A stretch of 44,411 nucleotides of DNA from F23-D06 sp045116675 (GTDB lineage: Bacteria; Bacteroidota; Bacteroidia; Bacteroidales; WCHB1-69). The notes beneath the pieces were generated by a model that saw nothing but the letters and a program-made list of their open reading frames with translations, searched no databases and was not told the DNA's origin. The stretch lies in contig JBGUMF010000078.1 of assembly GCA_045116675.1 (NCBI GenBank), forward strand, positions 1 through 44,411, given 5' to 3'. Both the position numbers and the translations under genes were made by a program. Shown one piece after another: positions 1 to 8,326 of this stretch (its first letter is position 1; each line of letters opens with the position of its first letter).

Positions 1-636
1 ATGGCTATGACCGACAAGTCGCTCGGCACGAAGGGCATCTCCGCCTTCATCGTGGAAAAGGGCACCCCCGGTTTCTCCATCGGCAAGAAGGAGAAGAAGA
101 TGGGTATCCGTGGTTCCGCCACCTGCGAGCTGATTTTTGAAAACTGCCGCATCCCGAAGGAGAACCTTCTCGGTGAGCTCGGCAAGGGCTTTAAGATCGC
201 CATGATGACGTTGGACGGCGGCCGTATCGGTATCGCCTCCCAGGCACTCGGCATCGCCCAAGGCGCTCTGGACGCCACGGTGAAATACACGAAGGAGAGA
301 AAACAGTTCGGCAAGACGCTGGCCCAGTTCCAGAATACCCAGTTCCAGATGGCCAACTTGGAGACCAAAGTGCAGGCTGCGCGCCTGCTGGTCCGTCAGG
401 CCGCCTGGAAGAAGGATATGCACCTCCCGTATTCTGTGGATGCTGCCATGGCCAAGCTGTATTGCGCCGAAACGGCAATGGAGACCACAACGAAGTGCGT
501 GCAGTTCCACGGCGGTTACGGCTATACCCGTGAGTATGAGATCGAACGCATGATGCGCGACGCCAAAATCACGGAGATCTACGAAGGCACCTCCGAAGTC
601 CAACGCATGGTCATCGCCGGCAAATTATTCAAATAA
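1..636 (+). CDS. bcd: Short-chain acyl-CoA (butyryl-CoA) dehydrogenase, C-terminal part
   Basis: This is a flavoprotein that oxidises or reduces short-chain acyl-CoA at the alpha-beta bond, exchanging electrons with the EtfAB pair encoded next. The window opens inside the gene: the visible 211 residues begin in the middle beta-domain (AMTDKSLGTKGISAF) and cover the whole C-terminal helical domain, so the ATG at position 1 is very likely an internal Met. Family members are about 380 residues. The conserved RKQFGKTLAQFQ, FHGGYGYTREY and IYEGTSEVQR stretches are present. The Glu of YEGT (583-585) matches the catalytic base of butyryl-CoA dehydrogenases. Substrate length cannot be proved from this part, but the bcd-etfB-etfA order favours a butyryl-CoA or similar short-chain enzyme. 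Confidence 0.9.
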   Translation: MAMTDKSLGTKGISAFIVEKGTPGFSIGKKEKKMGIRGSATCELIFENCRIPKENLLGELGKGFKIAMMTLDGGRIGIASQALGIAQGALDATVKYTKERKQFGKTLAQFQNTQFQMANLETKVQAARLLVRQAAWKKDMHLPYSVDAAMAKLYCAETAMETTTKCVQFHGGYGYTREYEIERMMRDAKITEIYEGTSEVQRMVIAGKLFK

Positions 637-650
637 ACCAATTGATTGTT

Positions 651-680
651 GCTAGAGACGCAATGCATTGCGTCTCTAGC
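651..680. repeat. Perfect 30-bp palindrome between bcd and etfB
   Basis: The half-site GCTAGAGACGCAATG is followed at once by its exact reverse complement, giving 15-bp arms with no spacer. It sits 14 bp after the bcd stop and 25 bp before the etfB start. No T-run follows, so it is not a classical intrinsic terminator. In RNA it would form a hairpin between the two cistrons that could stabilise or process the transcript. The GAGACGCAATG core resembles dispersed palindromic repeats I recall from Bacteroidota and cyanobacterial genomes; that link is from memory. Confidence 0.85.
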
Positions 681-705
681 ATAAAAAACAAATATCGACA
701 GAACA

Positions 706-1488
706 ATGAATATTATAGTAACGATAAAACAGGTTCCGAATACCAATGTTATTAAAATTAATCCGGTGACCGGTACATTGATTCGCGATGGTGTTCCCTC
801 CATTCTGAATCCGGATGATGCCTCCGCTCTGGAAATGGCCTTGCAGTTGAAGGACAAATTCGGTGCGCATGTCACTGTAATCACGATGGGTCCGCCACAG
901 GCCGATGCCATCTGCCGTGAGGCTTTCGCCATGGGTGCCGACCGTGCCATCCTGCTCTCTGACCGCAAGTTCGCGGGCGCGGACACGCTGGCCACCTCGT
1001 ACGCGCTCTCTGGCGCCATCAAGACCCTCGATTATGATCTTATCCTCGCCGGCCGCCAGGCCATCGACGGTGACACGGCCCAGACGCCGGTCTCCCTGGC
1101 CCAGCATCTCGACCTCCCGCAGGTGACCTACGCCACCAATCTCGATTATGACGGCCAGAAACTCTGCACCGTCACCAAGGAGACGGAAGAGGGCTACCAG
1201 ATTCTGGAAGTGGAAACACCATGCGTGCTCACGGTTCTCTCATCCGCTATCAAACCCCGCTACATGACCGTAAAGGGTATCATGGAAGCCTACGACAAGG
1301 AGGTGGAAGTGTGGGGTGCCGACAAGCTGGACGTTGACCCTGACCGCCTCGGCCTTTCCGGCTCGCCTACGCGTGTGAAGAAATCCTTCACCAAACCGCA
1401 GAAACAACCGGGCGAGATCTTTGAAGTCGATCCCGAAGAGGCTGTGGAAATCATCGTTAAGAAACTGAAAGAAAAACATATTATTTAA
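706..1488 (+). CDS. etfB: Electron transfer flavoprotein, beta subunit
   Basis: This is the small subunit (260 aa) of the EtfAB heterodimer, which carries electrons to or from the acyl-CoA dehydrogenase. The N-terminal strand and P-loop-like region NIIVTIKQVPNT and the nucleotide-binding segment GRQAIDGDTAQ (about residues 116-126) are typical. The AGRQAIDGDT form is common in anaerobe EtfB, including electron-bifurcating types, but bifurcation cannot be concluded from this alone. The gene lies 69 bp after bcd, with the palindrome 651-680 between them, and 17 bp before etfA. All three probably form one operon. Length is normal for the family. Confidence 0.95.
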   Translation: MNIIVTIKQVPNTNVIKINPVTGTLIRDGVPSILNPDDASALEMALQLKDKFGAHVTVITMGPPQADAICREAFAMGADRAILLSDRKFAGADTLATSYALSGAIKTLDYDLILAGRQAIDGDTAQTPVSLAQHLDLPQVTYATNLDYDGQKLCTVTKETEEGYQILEVETPCVLTVLSSAIKPRYMTVKGIMEAYDKEVEVWGADKLDVDPDRLGLSGSPTRVKKSFTKPQKQPGEIFEVDPEEAVEIIVKKLKEKHII

Positions 1489-1505
1489 CCGAGAATTTAG
1501 AGACA

Positions 1506-2513
1506 ATGGAAAAATCAGACTATAAGAATATTCATGTTTTTGTGGAACAACGCGACGGCGTTATCCAATCCGTGGCCTTGGAATTGCTCGGTAAGGCACA
1601 CGAGCTGTCCGCCGACCTGCATGAGAAGGTCGTGGCCGTTTTGGCCGGCTACCAGATCAAGGACCAGGCACAGATGCTGATCGAATACGGTGCCGACGAG
1701 GTTATCTGTATGGATGCCCCTGAACTGAAGGACTATCTGACGGAACAATACACGCAGGCCATCTACCAACTGGTGATGGAGTACAAGCCCAGTATCATGC
1801 TGATTGGTGCCTCCACCATTGGACGTGACCTGGCTCCGCGTCTGGCGTGCCGCCTCAATACGGGCCTCACCGCCGACTGTACGAAGCTTGAAATTACGGA
1901 AGACATGCAGTTGGCTTCCACACGTCCCGCTTTCGGTGGCAACCTGATGGCTACCATCCTCAACACAGAACATCGTCCGCAGATGTCCACCGTACGTCCC
2001 GGCGTGATGCAGAAGATGGCCCGCGACAACAGCCGCAAGGGCGACATCATCGATTTCAAGCCCACATTCGACGAGAGCAAGTTCAAAGTGCGTCTGGTGA
2101 AGAATGTGAAGGAGGACAAGGGTGTTGTGGATATCACCGATGCCAAGATCCTCATCTCCGGCGGTCGTGGCGTGGGCAACAAAGCCGGTTTCGACAAGTT
2201 GCAGGCCTTGGCCGACGTGCTGCCCGGCGCGGAAGTCTCCTCTTCCCGTGCCATGGTGGATGCCGGCGTCATTGACCATTGCCGTCAGGTGGGACAGACG
2301 GGCAAGACCGTTCGTCCGAACCTCTATATGGCTTGCGGTATCAGCGGCGCCATCCAGCACCTGGCCGGTATGGAGGAGTCCGACCTGATCATCGCCATCA
2401 ACAAGGATAAGTTCGCACCGATTTTCGGCGTTGCCGACCTCGGCATCGTTTGCGACCTTAACAAGGTAGTACCACTGCTTACCACACGCTTGGCCAAGGA
2501 ACTCGAAAAATAA
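1506..2513 (+). CDS. etfA: Electron transfer flavoprotein, alpha subunit
   Basis: This is the large, FAD-binding subunit (335 aa) of the EtfAB complex. The C-terminal FAD domain shows SGGRGVG (about residues 218-224), SSSRAMVDAG, QTGKTVRPNLYMACGISGA and IAINKDKFAPIF, all hallmark EtfA motifs. The N-terminal domain carries GRDLAPRLA and TVRPGVM. There is no ferredoxin-like 4Fe-4S extension. The stop codon overlaps the next start by one base (TAATG at 2511-2515), so translational coupling with the ABC ATPase gene is likely. Confidence 0.96.
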   Translation: MEKSDYKNIHVFVEQRDGVIQSVALELLGKAHELSADLHEKVVAVLAGYQIKDQAQMLIEYGADEVICMDAPELKDYLTEQYTQAIYQLVMEYKPSIMLIGASTIGRDLAPRLACRLNTGLTADCTKLEITEDMQLASTRPAFGGNLMATILNTEHRPQMSTVRPGVMQKMARDNSRKGDIIDFKPTFDESKFKVRLVKNVKEDKGVVDITDAKILISGGRGVGNKAGFDKLQALADVLPGAEVSSSRAMVDAGVIDHCRQVGQTGKTVRPNLYMACGISGAIQHLAGMEESDLIIAINKDKFAPIFGVADLGIVCDLNKVVPLLTTRLAKELEK

Positions 2514-3166
2514 TGATTGACATCCGCCATGTCGAGAAGCGTTATGGGGACCTTCACGTGCTGAAGGACATCACGCTGACCATAGAGAAGTCCAAGGTTG
2601 TGACGATTGTCGGCCCCTCCGGGGCCGGCAAGTCAACCTTGCTGCATCTTATCGGCACCCTCGACCGTGCCGACAGCGGCGAGATCCTCCTCAACGGCGT
2701 GAATGTGACCACCCTCACAGACAATCAGTTGTCGGAATTCCGCAATCGTCACATCGGCTTCGTGTTCCAGTTCCATCAGCTACTCCCCGAATTTACAGCG
2801 GTGGAGAATGTGGCCCTGCCAGCCATGATTGCGGGACAGTCCCGGAAGGAGGCCCTGCTTCATGCGACGGAGCTGCTGGATTTTCTGAAGCTGTCGGACA
2901 GGGTAGGGCACAAGCCTAACGAGCTCTCCGGCGGCGAACAGCAACGCGTGGCAGTAGCCAGGGCTCTGATGAACAACCCCGAGCTTATCCTTGCTGATGA
3001 GCCGTCCGGCAATCTGGATACTGAGAACGCAAAAAAACTCCACCAGCTCTTCTTCGACCTGCGTGACCAATTTCACCAAACATTTGTCATAGTCACCCAT
3101 AATGTGGAACTGGCCGCCCTGTCCGACAGAACCATTGTCCTGCAAGACGGCAAAGTTATGTTGTAG
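2513..3166 (+). CDS. LolD-like ABC transporter ATP-binding protein
   Basis: This 217-aa protein is a single ATPase domain of the LolD/MacB/FtsE type, which energises lipoprotein release or other envelope transport. Walker A is GPSGAGKST (residues 34-42), the Q-loop region is FVFQFHQLLPEFTAVENV, the signature is LSGGEQQRVAVARAL and Walker B is LILADEPSGNLD. FQFHQLLPEF and the DEPSGNLD ending are characteristic of LolD. No permease gene is adjacent, so the partner must be encoded elsewhere. It is coupled to etfA by a one-base overlap, but a functional link to electron transfer is not implied. The next gene encodes a lipoprotein, starting 5 bp later. Confidence 0.9.
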   Translation: MIDIRHVEKRYGDLHVLKDITLTIEKSKVVTIVGPSGAGKSTLLHLIGTLDRADSGEILLNGVNVTTLTDNQLSEFRNRHIGFVFQFHQLLPEFTAVENVALPAMIAGQSRKEALLHATELLDFLKLSDRVGHKPNELSGGEQQRVAVARALMNNPELILADEPSGNLDTENAKKLHQLFFDLRDQFHQTFVIVTHNVELAALSDRTIVLQDGKVML

Positions 3167-3171
3167 TCATT

Positions 3172-3831
3172 ATGAAAAGAAACACACTATTCGTCATTTT
3201 ATGGTGCTGCATCGTCGCTTTCAGCGGTTGCAGTATCCTTCAATTCTCCAATCTGCTGAACTGCAAGTTCGCCATGGCGGGCGTGCGCAATGTGACGTGG
3301 GCGGGTATCAATTTCAGCAACATCAGCAGTCCGAGTGACCTCTCCCTCACCAACCTCACCAAGGCGTTGGATGCCATCAAGCGGATGGATTTCACCGTCA
3401 CCTGCGATGTGAATGTGAAAACGGAAAATCCCACCAACCGTATGGCGCGGCTGATCGGCTACGACTACGAACTGTTTTTGGACAACCAAACCAATCCCAT
3501 CGCTACGGGAAGCAGTAGGGACAAGGAGTACATCATTCCGGCTAATAGCACGATGGATATTCCCATTCCGGTAAAGATGGACCTGGTGTCTGTTGTGAAA
3601 AACAAGGAGGTCGGGAGCATCATAAAATGTATCAAGGACATCCAGGGCAAAGGCAATGGAACATCTTCGGATGTTACGGTGAAGTTCACCCCTTACCTCA
3701 GTATGGGGAGAGCTCCCGTCCGATTGTCGCCCCTGACGCTTACAAAGACATTCCAGTCATCCGAAAAAATGTCTAAAAAAGAGCGGAAAGATCTGGAAAA
3801 ATCATCTGATTCAGTCAAATCAAAACGTTAA
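3172..3831 (+). CDS. LEA14-like lipoprotein
   Basis: This is a 219-aa predicted lipoprotein. The signal peptide ends in a lipobox FSGC with Cys20 as the lipid site. The middle (about residues 60-185) alternates short beta-strands and has the look of a WHy/LEA14-like beta-sandwich: FTVTCDVNVKTENPTNRMA followed by YDYELFLDN and IPANSTMDIPIPVKM. The C-terminus is Lys/Ser rich. No catalytic motif is seen. It lies 5 bp after the LolD-like gene, which fits a lipoprotein and its sorting ATPase, but that is inference. The next gene follows after 28 bp. Confidence 0.75.
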   Translation: MKRNTLFVILWCCIVAFSGCSILQFSNLLNCKFAMAGVRNVTWAGINFSNISSPSDLSLTNLTKALDAIKRMDFTVTCDVNVKTENPTNRMARLIGYDYELFLDNQTNPIATGSSRDKEYIIPANSTMDIPIPVKMDLVSVVKNKEVGSIIKCIKDIQGKGNGTSSDVTVKFTPYLSMGRAPVRLSPLTLTKTFQSSEKMSKKERKDLEKSSDSVKSKR

Positions 3832-3859
3832 CACTAGAAACCTTTTAAATCAAAAATTC

Positions 3860-4348
3860 ATGATCCAAAGAATTCAATCCATATTCCTGCTTGTTGCGGC
3901 GGTGATTCCCATTGTCATGCTGTTTACCCCTATCGGATATGTGAACACCCCCGATGTGCAGTATGTCTATAACAGCCTTACGCTCAAGATGAATGTGCCG
4001 GAGGGCCATGCCGTTCTCCGTCTCTATTATGTGGGCTTCTGTCTGCTGCTGTGTTCCGTGCTCTCATTGATCGCGCTGTTCACCTTCAAGAACCGCGTGC
4101 GTCAGACACAGATTGTCTCCATCTGCATGATTGTCTATTTGGTTACGCTGATGCTGATGCTGTGGGTGTGCCCGGACGTGGTCTTCAAGAAGTTCTTCAC
4201 CCTTAAAGAGACTTCATTTGACTTCCAGTTCGCGAACAAGGTCCTTCTGCTGATCCTTGTGTGCGTGGAGGCGGCGTGTCTATACCTGGCCAACAAGTTC
4301 ATCAAGAAGGATGAAGCGTTGGTGCGTGCCGCCGACCGCTTGCGTTAA
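3860..4348 (+). CDS. DUF4293 family four-helix membrane protein
   Basis: This is a 162-aa integral membrane protein with four hydrophobic segments, at about residues 8-24, 52-73, 84-105 and 123-144. It starts with MIQRIQSIFLL, the standard opening of the Bacteroidota DUF4293 family. The loop after helix 1 is long and probably periplasmic (GYVNTPDVQYVYNSLTL). The C-terminus is charged and likely cytoplasmic. Function is unknown. It ends the run of plus-strand genes from bcd and meets ltaE tail to tail with only 20 bp between the stop codons. Confidence 0.85.
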   Translation: MIQRIQSIFLLVAAVIPIVMLFTPIGYVNTPDVQYVYNSLTLKMNVPEGHAVLRLYYVGFCLLLCSVLSLIALFTFKNRVRQTQIVSICMIVYLVTLMLMLWVCPDVVFKKFFTLKETSFDFQFANKVLLLILVCVEAACLYLANKFIKKDEALVRAADRLR

Positions 4349-4368
4349 GCGGGACCAACAGACGGATA

Positions 4369-5376
4369 TCAGCGGATGTCATCCACCAGCGCCCGGATAT
4401 CCTCCTCCGTGGTGTCCCAGGAGGTGACAAAGCGTACCTCGTGGGTGTTCTCATCCCAAACGTAGAAAAAATGTTTCCTGAGCAGTGCCTCGCATTGTTC
4501 AGGATTCATTTTTAATAGCAAGGTGTTGGCTTGTGTGGGTTGCGTGAACACGAAGCCCAAATCCTCGAGCTTCACCCTCAGTATATGTGCCATTTTATTG
4601 GCGTGCAGGGCGTTCTGCAAATAAAGACCATCTTGGATGTAGGCCGAGAACTGGGCCGACACATAGCGCATCTTGGAATAAAGTTGTGCGGACTGCTTGC
4701 GCAGGTATTTGAGATTTTCGGCCAGTTCGGGGCGGAAGGCGATGACGGATTCGGCCATCATGCAGCCGTTCTTGGTGCCGCCGAAGCTGAGGATGTCGGC
4801 GCCGCAGTCCACGGTGATTTCGCGCAGGCTTTTGCCAAGGGCCGCTGCGGCGTTGGCAAGGCGAGCCCCGTCAATGTGGAGGTACATCTGATAACTGTGC
4901 ACGAAATCGGCCAGTCGGCGTATTTCTTCGGGGCTGTAAACGGTGCCCAGCTCGGTGCATTGCGAGATATAGACCATCTTGGGTTGCGAGTGATGCTCGA
5001 AGCCGAAACCGTGCAGCAGAGGACGGATCAATTCCGGGGTGAGCTTGCCGTCGGGGGTGTCCACCTCTTTGATGACGGCGCCGCTAAGCAGGGTGGGGGC
5101 TCCGCACTCATCCACTGCGATGTGGGCGGTTTTGGCCGCAATGACGGCGTGCCACGGCTGGCAGCACGCGCGGATGGCGCACACGTTGGCCCCCGTGCCA
5201 TTGAACACAAAGTAGGGGTCCGCATCGGGCCCAAAGACATCCCGTATGTCCCGGATGGCCTTTTCAGTCCACGGATCGTCGCCGTAGGCCACGGCATGGT
5301 CGGCGTTGGCACGGAGGATGGCATCCATCACCTGCGGATGTACGCCGGAATTATTGTCACTTCCAAATGATCTCAT
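4369..5376 (-). CDS. ltaE: Low-specificity L-threonine aldolase
   Basis: This is a PLP enzyme (335 aa, normal length) that cleaves L-threonine or L-allo-threonine to glycine and acetaldehyde. Fold-type I features: the N-terminal GSDNNSGVHPQVMDAI, the cofactor-stacking region FNGTGANV, the Asp of YLHIDGARLANA (Asp169) and the Schiff-base lysine Lys202 in SFGGTKNG. It belongs to the beta-eliminating-lyase/threonine-aldolase family. The gene is read leftwards, 46 bp after the small membrane protein gene at 5423-5719, and is probably co-transcribed with it from the promoter at 5746-5753. Confidence 0.93.
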   Translation of the reverse strand: MRSFGSDNNSGVHPQVMDAILRANADHAVAYGDDPWTEKAIRDIRDVFGPDADPYFVFNGTGANVCAIRACCQPWHAVIAAKTAHIAVDECGAPTLLSGAVIKEVDTPDGKLTPELIRPLLHGFGFEHHSQPKMVYISQCTELGTVYSPEEIRRLADFVHSYQMYLHIDGARLANAAAALGKSLREITVDCGADILSFGGTKNGCMMAESVIAFRPELAENLKYLRKQSAQLYSKMRYVSAQFSAYIQDGLYLQNALHANKMAHILRVKLEDLGFVFTQPTQANTLLLKMNPEQCEALLRKHFFYVWDENTHEVRFVTSWDTTEEDIRALVDDIR

Positions 5377-5422
5377 AGTAAAAATGATTGGTAAAATGGA
5401 TTGCTGATGAACATTTTCAGCA

Positions 5423-5719
5423 CTATTTCTGCGGATTTTTCTTCATCAAATCGCGGCGGTTCTGCCCTATGTAGAGGAAATAGAGAAACAAGTCGGTGGA
5501 GACCAGAACGGCATTGAAGACGTACAGCCAGATGACTATATCGTTGCTGTACAGCGATTTATGGATGATGCCGAAAATGTAGCCCAGGATAATCAGGGAC
5601 ATGAAGAGTGGACTTTTGCCAATCACCACCTTGGTTCTTAGCGATTTTGCGATGGACACGGGCCAGCTGACCGCAAAACAGAGCAGGAACAGGACTTCCC
5701 AGATGCTGAAATTAGTCAT
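5423..5719 (-). CDS. Small three-helix membrane protein, PQ-loop-like
   Basis: This 98-aa protein has three hydrophobic stretches (about residues 7-24, 36-53 and 62-86) and a basic C-terminus NRRDLMKKNPQK. The SWPVSIAKSLRTKVVIGKSP segment resembles half of a PQ-loop repeat, in which a Pro-containing helix is followed by a basic loop. I do not recognise a named family with confidence. It lies 46 bp ahead of ltaE on the same strand. The start is the ATG 27 bp downstream of a good -7 box. Confidence 0.65.
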   Translation of the reverse strand: MTNFSIWEVLFLLCFAVSWPVSIAKSLRTKVVIGKSPLFMSLIILGYIFGIIHKSLYSNDIVIWLYVFNAVLVSTDLFLYFLYIGQNRRDLMKKNPQK

Positions 5720-5745
5720 AGTTTTTGGGTAGAAATTTTATGCGA

Positions 5746-5753
5746 CAAAACTA
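5746..5753 (-). promoter_or_regulatory. -7 box TAGTTTTG for the 5719-4369 operon
   Basis: On the minus strand this reads TAGTTTTG, matching the Bacteroidota consensus TAnnTTTG. It is 27 bp upstream of the ATG at 5719. I see no clear TTTG at the expected -33 distance. Confidence 0.55.
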
Positions 5754-5926
5754 CAAAAAATGCTGTTACGAAGAGCAACCAAAATCGTTATCTGAAATAG
5801 CGGATTGCGGGAACATCAAGGAAAGAGAAATCCTTCGGGAAACACTCGTGTTGGGCCATAATAAGAAACAAGGCGTTAAAATGCAAAACTGTCGATTGGG
5901 ATGGGTGGCGTATGATGCTTTTTTTG

Positions 5927-5934
5927 TATTTTTG
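5927..5934 (+). promoter_or_regulatory. -7 box TATTTTTG for the GlsB-like gene
   Basis: TATTTTTG matches TAnnTTTG and lies 34 bp upstream of the ATG at 5969. With the box at 5746-5753 on the other strand it makes 5720-5968 a divergent promoter region. An open frame across 5725-6027 runs through this promoter and is not a gene. Confidence 0.6.
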
Positions 5935-5968
5935 CGAACATTTTTTGTCTCACTAAAATTTTTTAATT

Positions 5969-6214
5969 ATGTGGAGCTTTATTCTTTATTTGCTTTTGGG
6001 CGCTGTGGCCGGCTGGTTGGCTGGTAACCTGATGCGCGGCGGCGGCTTCGGCCTCCTTTGGAACATCATCATCGGTATCATCGGTGGTTTTATCGGCGGC
6101 TGGCTGATGAGCCTCATCGGCATCCAGAAAGCCGGTCTTCTCTGGGAACTCATTGTCGCCGTGATTGGCGCAGTTGTGCTCCTGTTTGTTATTTCACTTT
6201 TTAAGAAAAAATAA
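5969..6214 (+). CDS. GlsB/YeaQ/YmgE-family stress membrane protein
   Basis: This is an 81-aa protein with three hydrophobic segments and glycine-rich packing motifs: GAVAGWLAGNLMRGGGFG, NIIIGIIGGFIGGWL and ELIVAVIGAVVLLFVISL. These are the family signature of transglycosylase-associated (GlsB/YeaQ/YmgE) inner-membrane proteins, which are linked to general stress responses. It has its own -7 box and its own terminator (6223-6251), so it is a single-gene unit. The biochemical role is unknown. Confidence 0.9.
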   Translation: MWSFILYLLLGAVAGWLAGNLMRGGGFGLLWNIIIGIIGGFIGGWLMSLIGIQKAGLLWELIVAVIGAVVLLFVISLFKKK

Positions 6215-6222
6215 CACCATAC

Positions 6223-6251
6223 AGGTTTGGCGAAAGCCAAACCTTTTTCTT
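6223..6251 (+). terminator. Intrinsic terminator after the GlsB-like gene
   Basis: A perfect 9-bp stem (AGGTTTGGC with GCCAAACCT) is closed by a GAAA tetraloop and followed by TTTTC and more T. It begins 9 bp after the stop codon. Confidence 0.9.
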
Positions 6252-6278
6252 TGCATATTCATCAATACAATTAATAAA

Positions 6279-7685
6279 ATGAAAAAACTCTTTTTTGTTC
6301 TGCTGGGTTGCTGTGCCTTCCTGCTTGCCCCCGCACAAACTGTCACCAAGAACGGTGGCCTCTCCAACGACCAGATCCAATCGCTCAAATCCTCATACAA
6401 AGCCACTGCTTCGGACAAGGCACTGCGCAACGCCGTGGTGACCAACGACATCAACAAGCTGGCCAAGAACTATGACAATGCCACCGTCTTCGATGCGCAT
6501 TTCTCCAACCAGGTGCCCTCCAAGGCCATCACCGACCAGGAATCCTCCGGTCGCTGCTGGATGTTCACGGGCATGAACGTGCTGCGCTCGAAGGCCATCC
6601 GCAAATACAACCTCCCGTCAGATTTCCAGTTCTCGCAGTGCTACACTTTCTTCTGGGACCAACTGGAGAAATCCAACCTCTTCCTGCAGGCCATCCTGGA
6701 CAACCGTGCCAAGTCGATGGAGGACGAGACGGTGAAATGGCTGTTCCAGAACCCTTTGAGCGACGGCGGCCAGTTTACGGGTATTGCCAATCTGGTGGCC
6801 AAATACGGCATTATGCCGAAGGATGCCATGCCGGAGACCTACAGCAGCAACCACACCTCGCAAATATCCTCTTTGATCAAGTTGAAACTCCGTGAGGATG
6901 CGCTGATACTGCGTGATATGGCCAATAACAAAGGCACAACAGAGAAGATGCTGCAGGACAAGAAGATGGAGATGCTGCAGACCGTTTATCGCATGCTGGT
7001 TATCGCTTTTGGCGAACCGCCGGCGGAGTTCACGTGGACGCAGCGCGACGCCAAGGGTAACGTGGTGAGCACCGAAACCTATACGCCGAAATCCTTTGCC
7101 GCCAAGTTCGCGAACGACGATTTCACTACCTACTATATGGTGATGAACGACCCCACCCGCGAATATTATAAGGTATATGAGATTGAGTATGACCGCCATG
7201 TGTATGACGGCAACAACTGGAAATATCTCAACCTGCCGATGGACGAGATCGCCCAGATGGCCATCGCCTCGCTGAAAGACAGCACCATGATGTACTTCTC
7301 CTGCGACGTGGGCAAGTTCCTCGACCGCGACAAAGGCTACATGGACGTGAACAACTTCGATTACGGCTCGTTGTTCAACACCACCTTCGGCATGGATAAG
7401 AAACAGCGCATCCAGACGTACGCCAGCCTCTCCTCGCACGCCATGACGCTCTGCGCCGTGGACCTTGACAAGGACGGCAAACCCATCAAGTGGATGGTGG
7501 AGAACAGCTGGGGCAGCAAATACGGCCACAACGGCTTCCTCATCATGACCAACGAATGGTTCAACGAATACATGTTCCGCCTGGTGGTGGAAAAAAAGTA
7601 CATCCCCGCCGCCACGCTTAAACTTTTCGACCAGAAACCCATCATGCTACCCGCTTGGGACCCGTTGTTCGCCCCCGAGGAGTAA
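6279..7685 (+). CDS. pepC: Secreted C1B cysteine aminopeptidase (bleomycin hydrolase/PepC family)
   Basis: This is a 468-aa papain-fold peptidase of family C1B. The catalytic Gln87 and Cys93 are in TDQESSGRCWMFTG, His387 is in SLSSHAMTL and Asn409 is in VENSWGSKYG, so the active site is complete. The chosen ATG gives a clean signal peptide (MKKLFFVLLGCCAFLLAPAQ), so the enzyme is probably exported, as for other Bacteroidales aminopeptidase C proteins. A longer frame begins upstream but runs back through the terminator at 6223-6251, so it is rejected. A DUF2147 gene follows after 33 bp. Confidence 0.95.
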   Translation: MKKLFFVLLGCCAFLLAPAQTVTKNGGLSNDQIQSLKSSYKATASDKALRNAVVTNDINKLAKNYDNATVFDAHFSNQVPSKAITDQESSGRCWMFTGMNVLRSKAIRKYNLPSDFQFSQCYTFFWDQLEKSNLFLQAILDNRAKSMEDETVKWLFQNPLSDGGQFTGIANLVAKYGIMPKDAMPETYSSNHTSQISSLIKLKLREDALILRDMANNKGTTEKMLQDKKMEMLQTVYRMLVIAFGEPPAEFTWTQRDAKGNVVSTETYTPKSFAAKFANDDFTTYYMVMNDPTREYYKVYEIEYDRHVYDGNNWKYLNLPMDEIAQMAIASLKDSTMMYFSCDVGKFLDRDKGYMDVNNFDYGSLFNTTFGMDKKQRIQTYASLSSHAMTLCAVDLDKDGKPIKWMVENSWGSKYGHNGFLIMTNEWFNEYMFRLVVEKKYIPAATLKLFDQKPIMLPAWDPLFAPEE

Positions 7686-7718
7686 ACCGATTGTTTCACT
7701 GTTATAATAAATGTTAAA

Positions 7719-8138
7719 ATGAAAAGAATATTCCTGATAATGACCGCCCTTCTGGTAAGTACCATGCTATATGCCCAAAACCCGGACGCCATCTGCGGAA
7801 TCTATCACTCCGTGGATCCTTTTTCCAAGGAAGGCTCACAATGCGAGGTGTATAAAGCAGCCAACGGCACGTACGAAGCCAAGGTGGTATGGGTGGAGAA
7901 CCCCAAGAAGAAACCCCAGCTCGGTTTGGTTTTCATGACCGGCTTGACCTACAACGCCAAGGAGAAAGAGTACCAGAATGGCAAATTGAAATATCCCGGC
8001 AAGAAGGGCACCTACAAGACCTACATCCGCCTGGTGAACGACAACAAAACGATGAAGATGCGCGGTTATCTGGGCGTTTCCCTCTTCGGCATGACCGTTG
8101 ACTGGACCCGCGAGAGCAAGTTGCGCGAACAGAAGTGA
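7719..8138 (+). CDS. Secreted DUF2147 protein
   Basis: This 139-aa protein has a signal peptide (about residues 1-19, ending in LYAQ) and one DUF2147 domain. The N-terminal CGIYHS motif, where this family usually has GxW, the central strand YEAKVVW and the closing GYLGVSLFGMTVDWTR are the family's recurring features. The fold is a small beta-barrel and its role is unknown. It follows pepC by 33 bp and is ended by a strong terminator (8197-8232). Confidence 0.85.
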   Translation: MKRIFLIMTALLVSTMLYAQNPDAICGIYHSVDPFSKEGSQCEVYKAANGTYEAKVVWVENPKKKPQLGLVFMTGLTYNAKEKEYQNGKLKYPGKKGTYKTYIRLVNDNKTMKMRGYLGVSLFGMTVDWTRESKLREQK

Positions 8139-8196
8139 TATTTAAAACGATAGCTATTATGCTTTTGACAAAAAACACGGAAGATTAGTAAGTAAA

Positions 8197-8232
8197 AAAC
8201 AAAGGAGGGCTGCTAAGCTCTCCTTTGTTTTA
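8197..8232 (+). terminator. Intrinsic terminator after the DUF2147 gene
   Basis: An 11-bp perfect stem (AAACAAAGGAG with CTCCTTTGTTT) has a 12-nt loop and ends in a T-rich 3' arm. The A-rich 5' arm means it could also work on the other strand. Confidence 0.85.
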
Positions 8233-8302
8233 TGATTGTAACGGAACTGCGTAGGGTTGTGAAAAATTTTTCAACAGCTAACGGAGTATATGATTTTTTT
8301 TG

Positions 8303-8310
8303 TATTTTTG
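8303..8310 (+). promoter_or_regulatory. -7 box TATTTTTG for tRNA-Ala
   Basis: TATTTTTG matches TAnnTTTG and ends 16 bp before the mature 5' end of the tRNA. A 14-bp A/T palindrome, TGAAAAATTTTTCA (8260-8273), lies upstream. Confidence 0.6.
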
Positions 8311-8326
8311 CAGCCTCAAAACAAAC

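Noticed and set aside
651..680. Palindrome as a transcription terminator for bcd
   Set aside because: No T-run follows, and etfB and etfA have no promoter of their own that I can see, so read-through is needed.
5725..6027. 100-codon plus-strand frame upstream of the GlsB-like gene
   Set aside because: It runs through promoter boxes for both neighbouring units, has no family likeness and overlaps the GlsB-like start in another frame.
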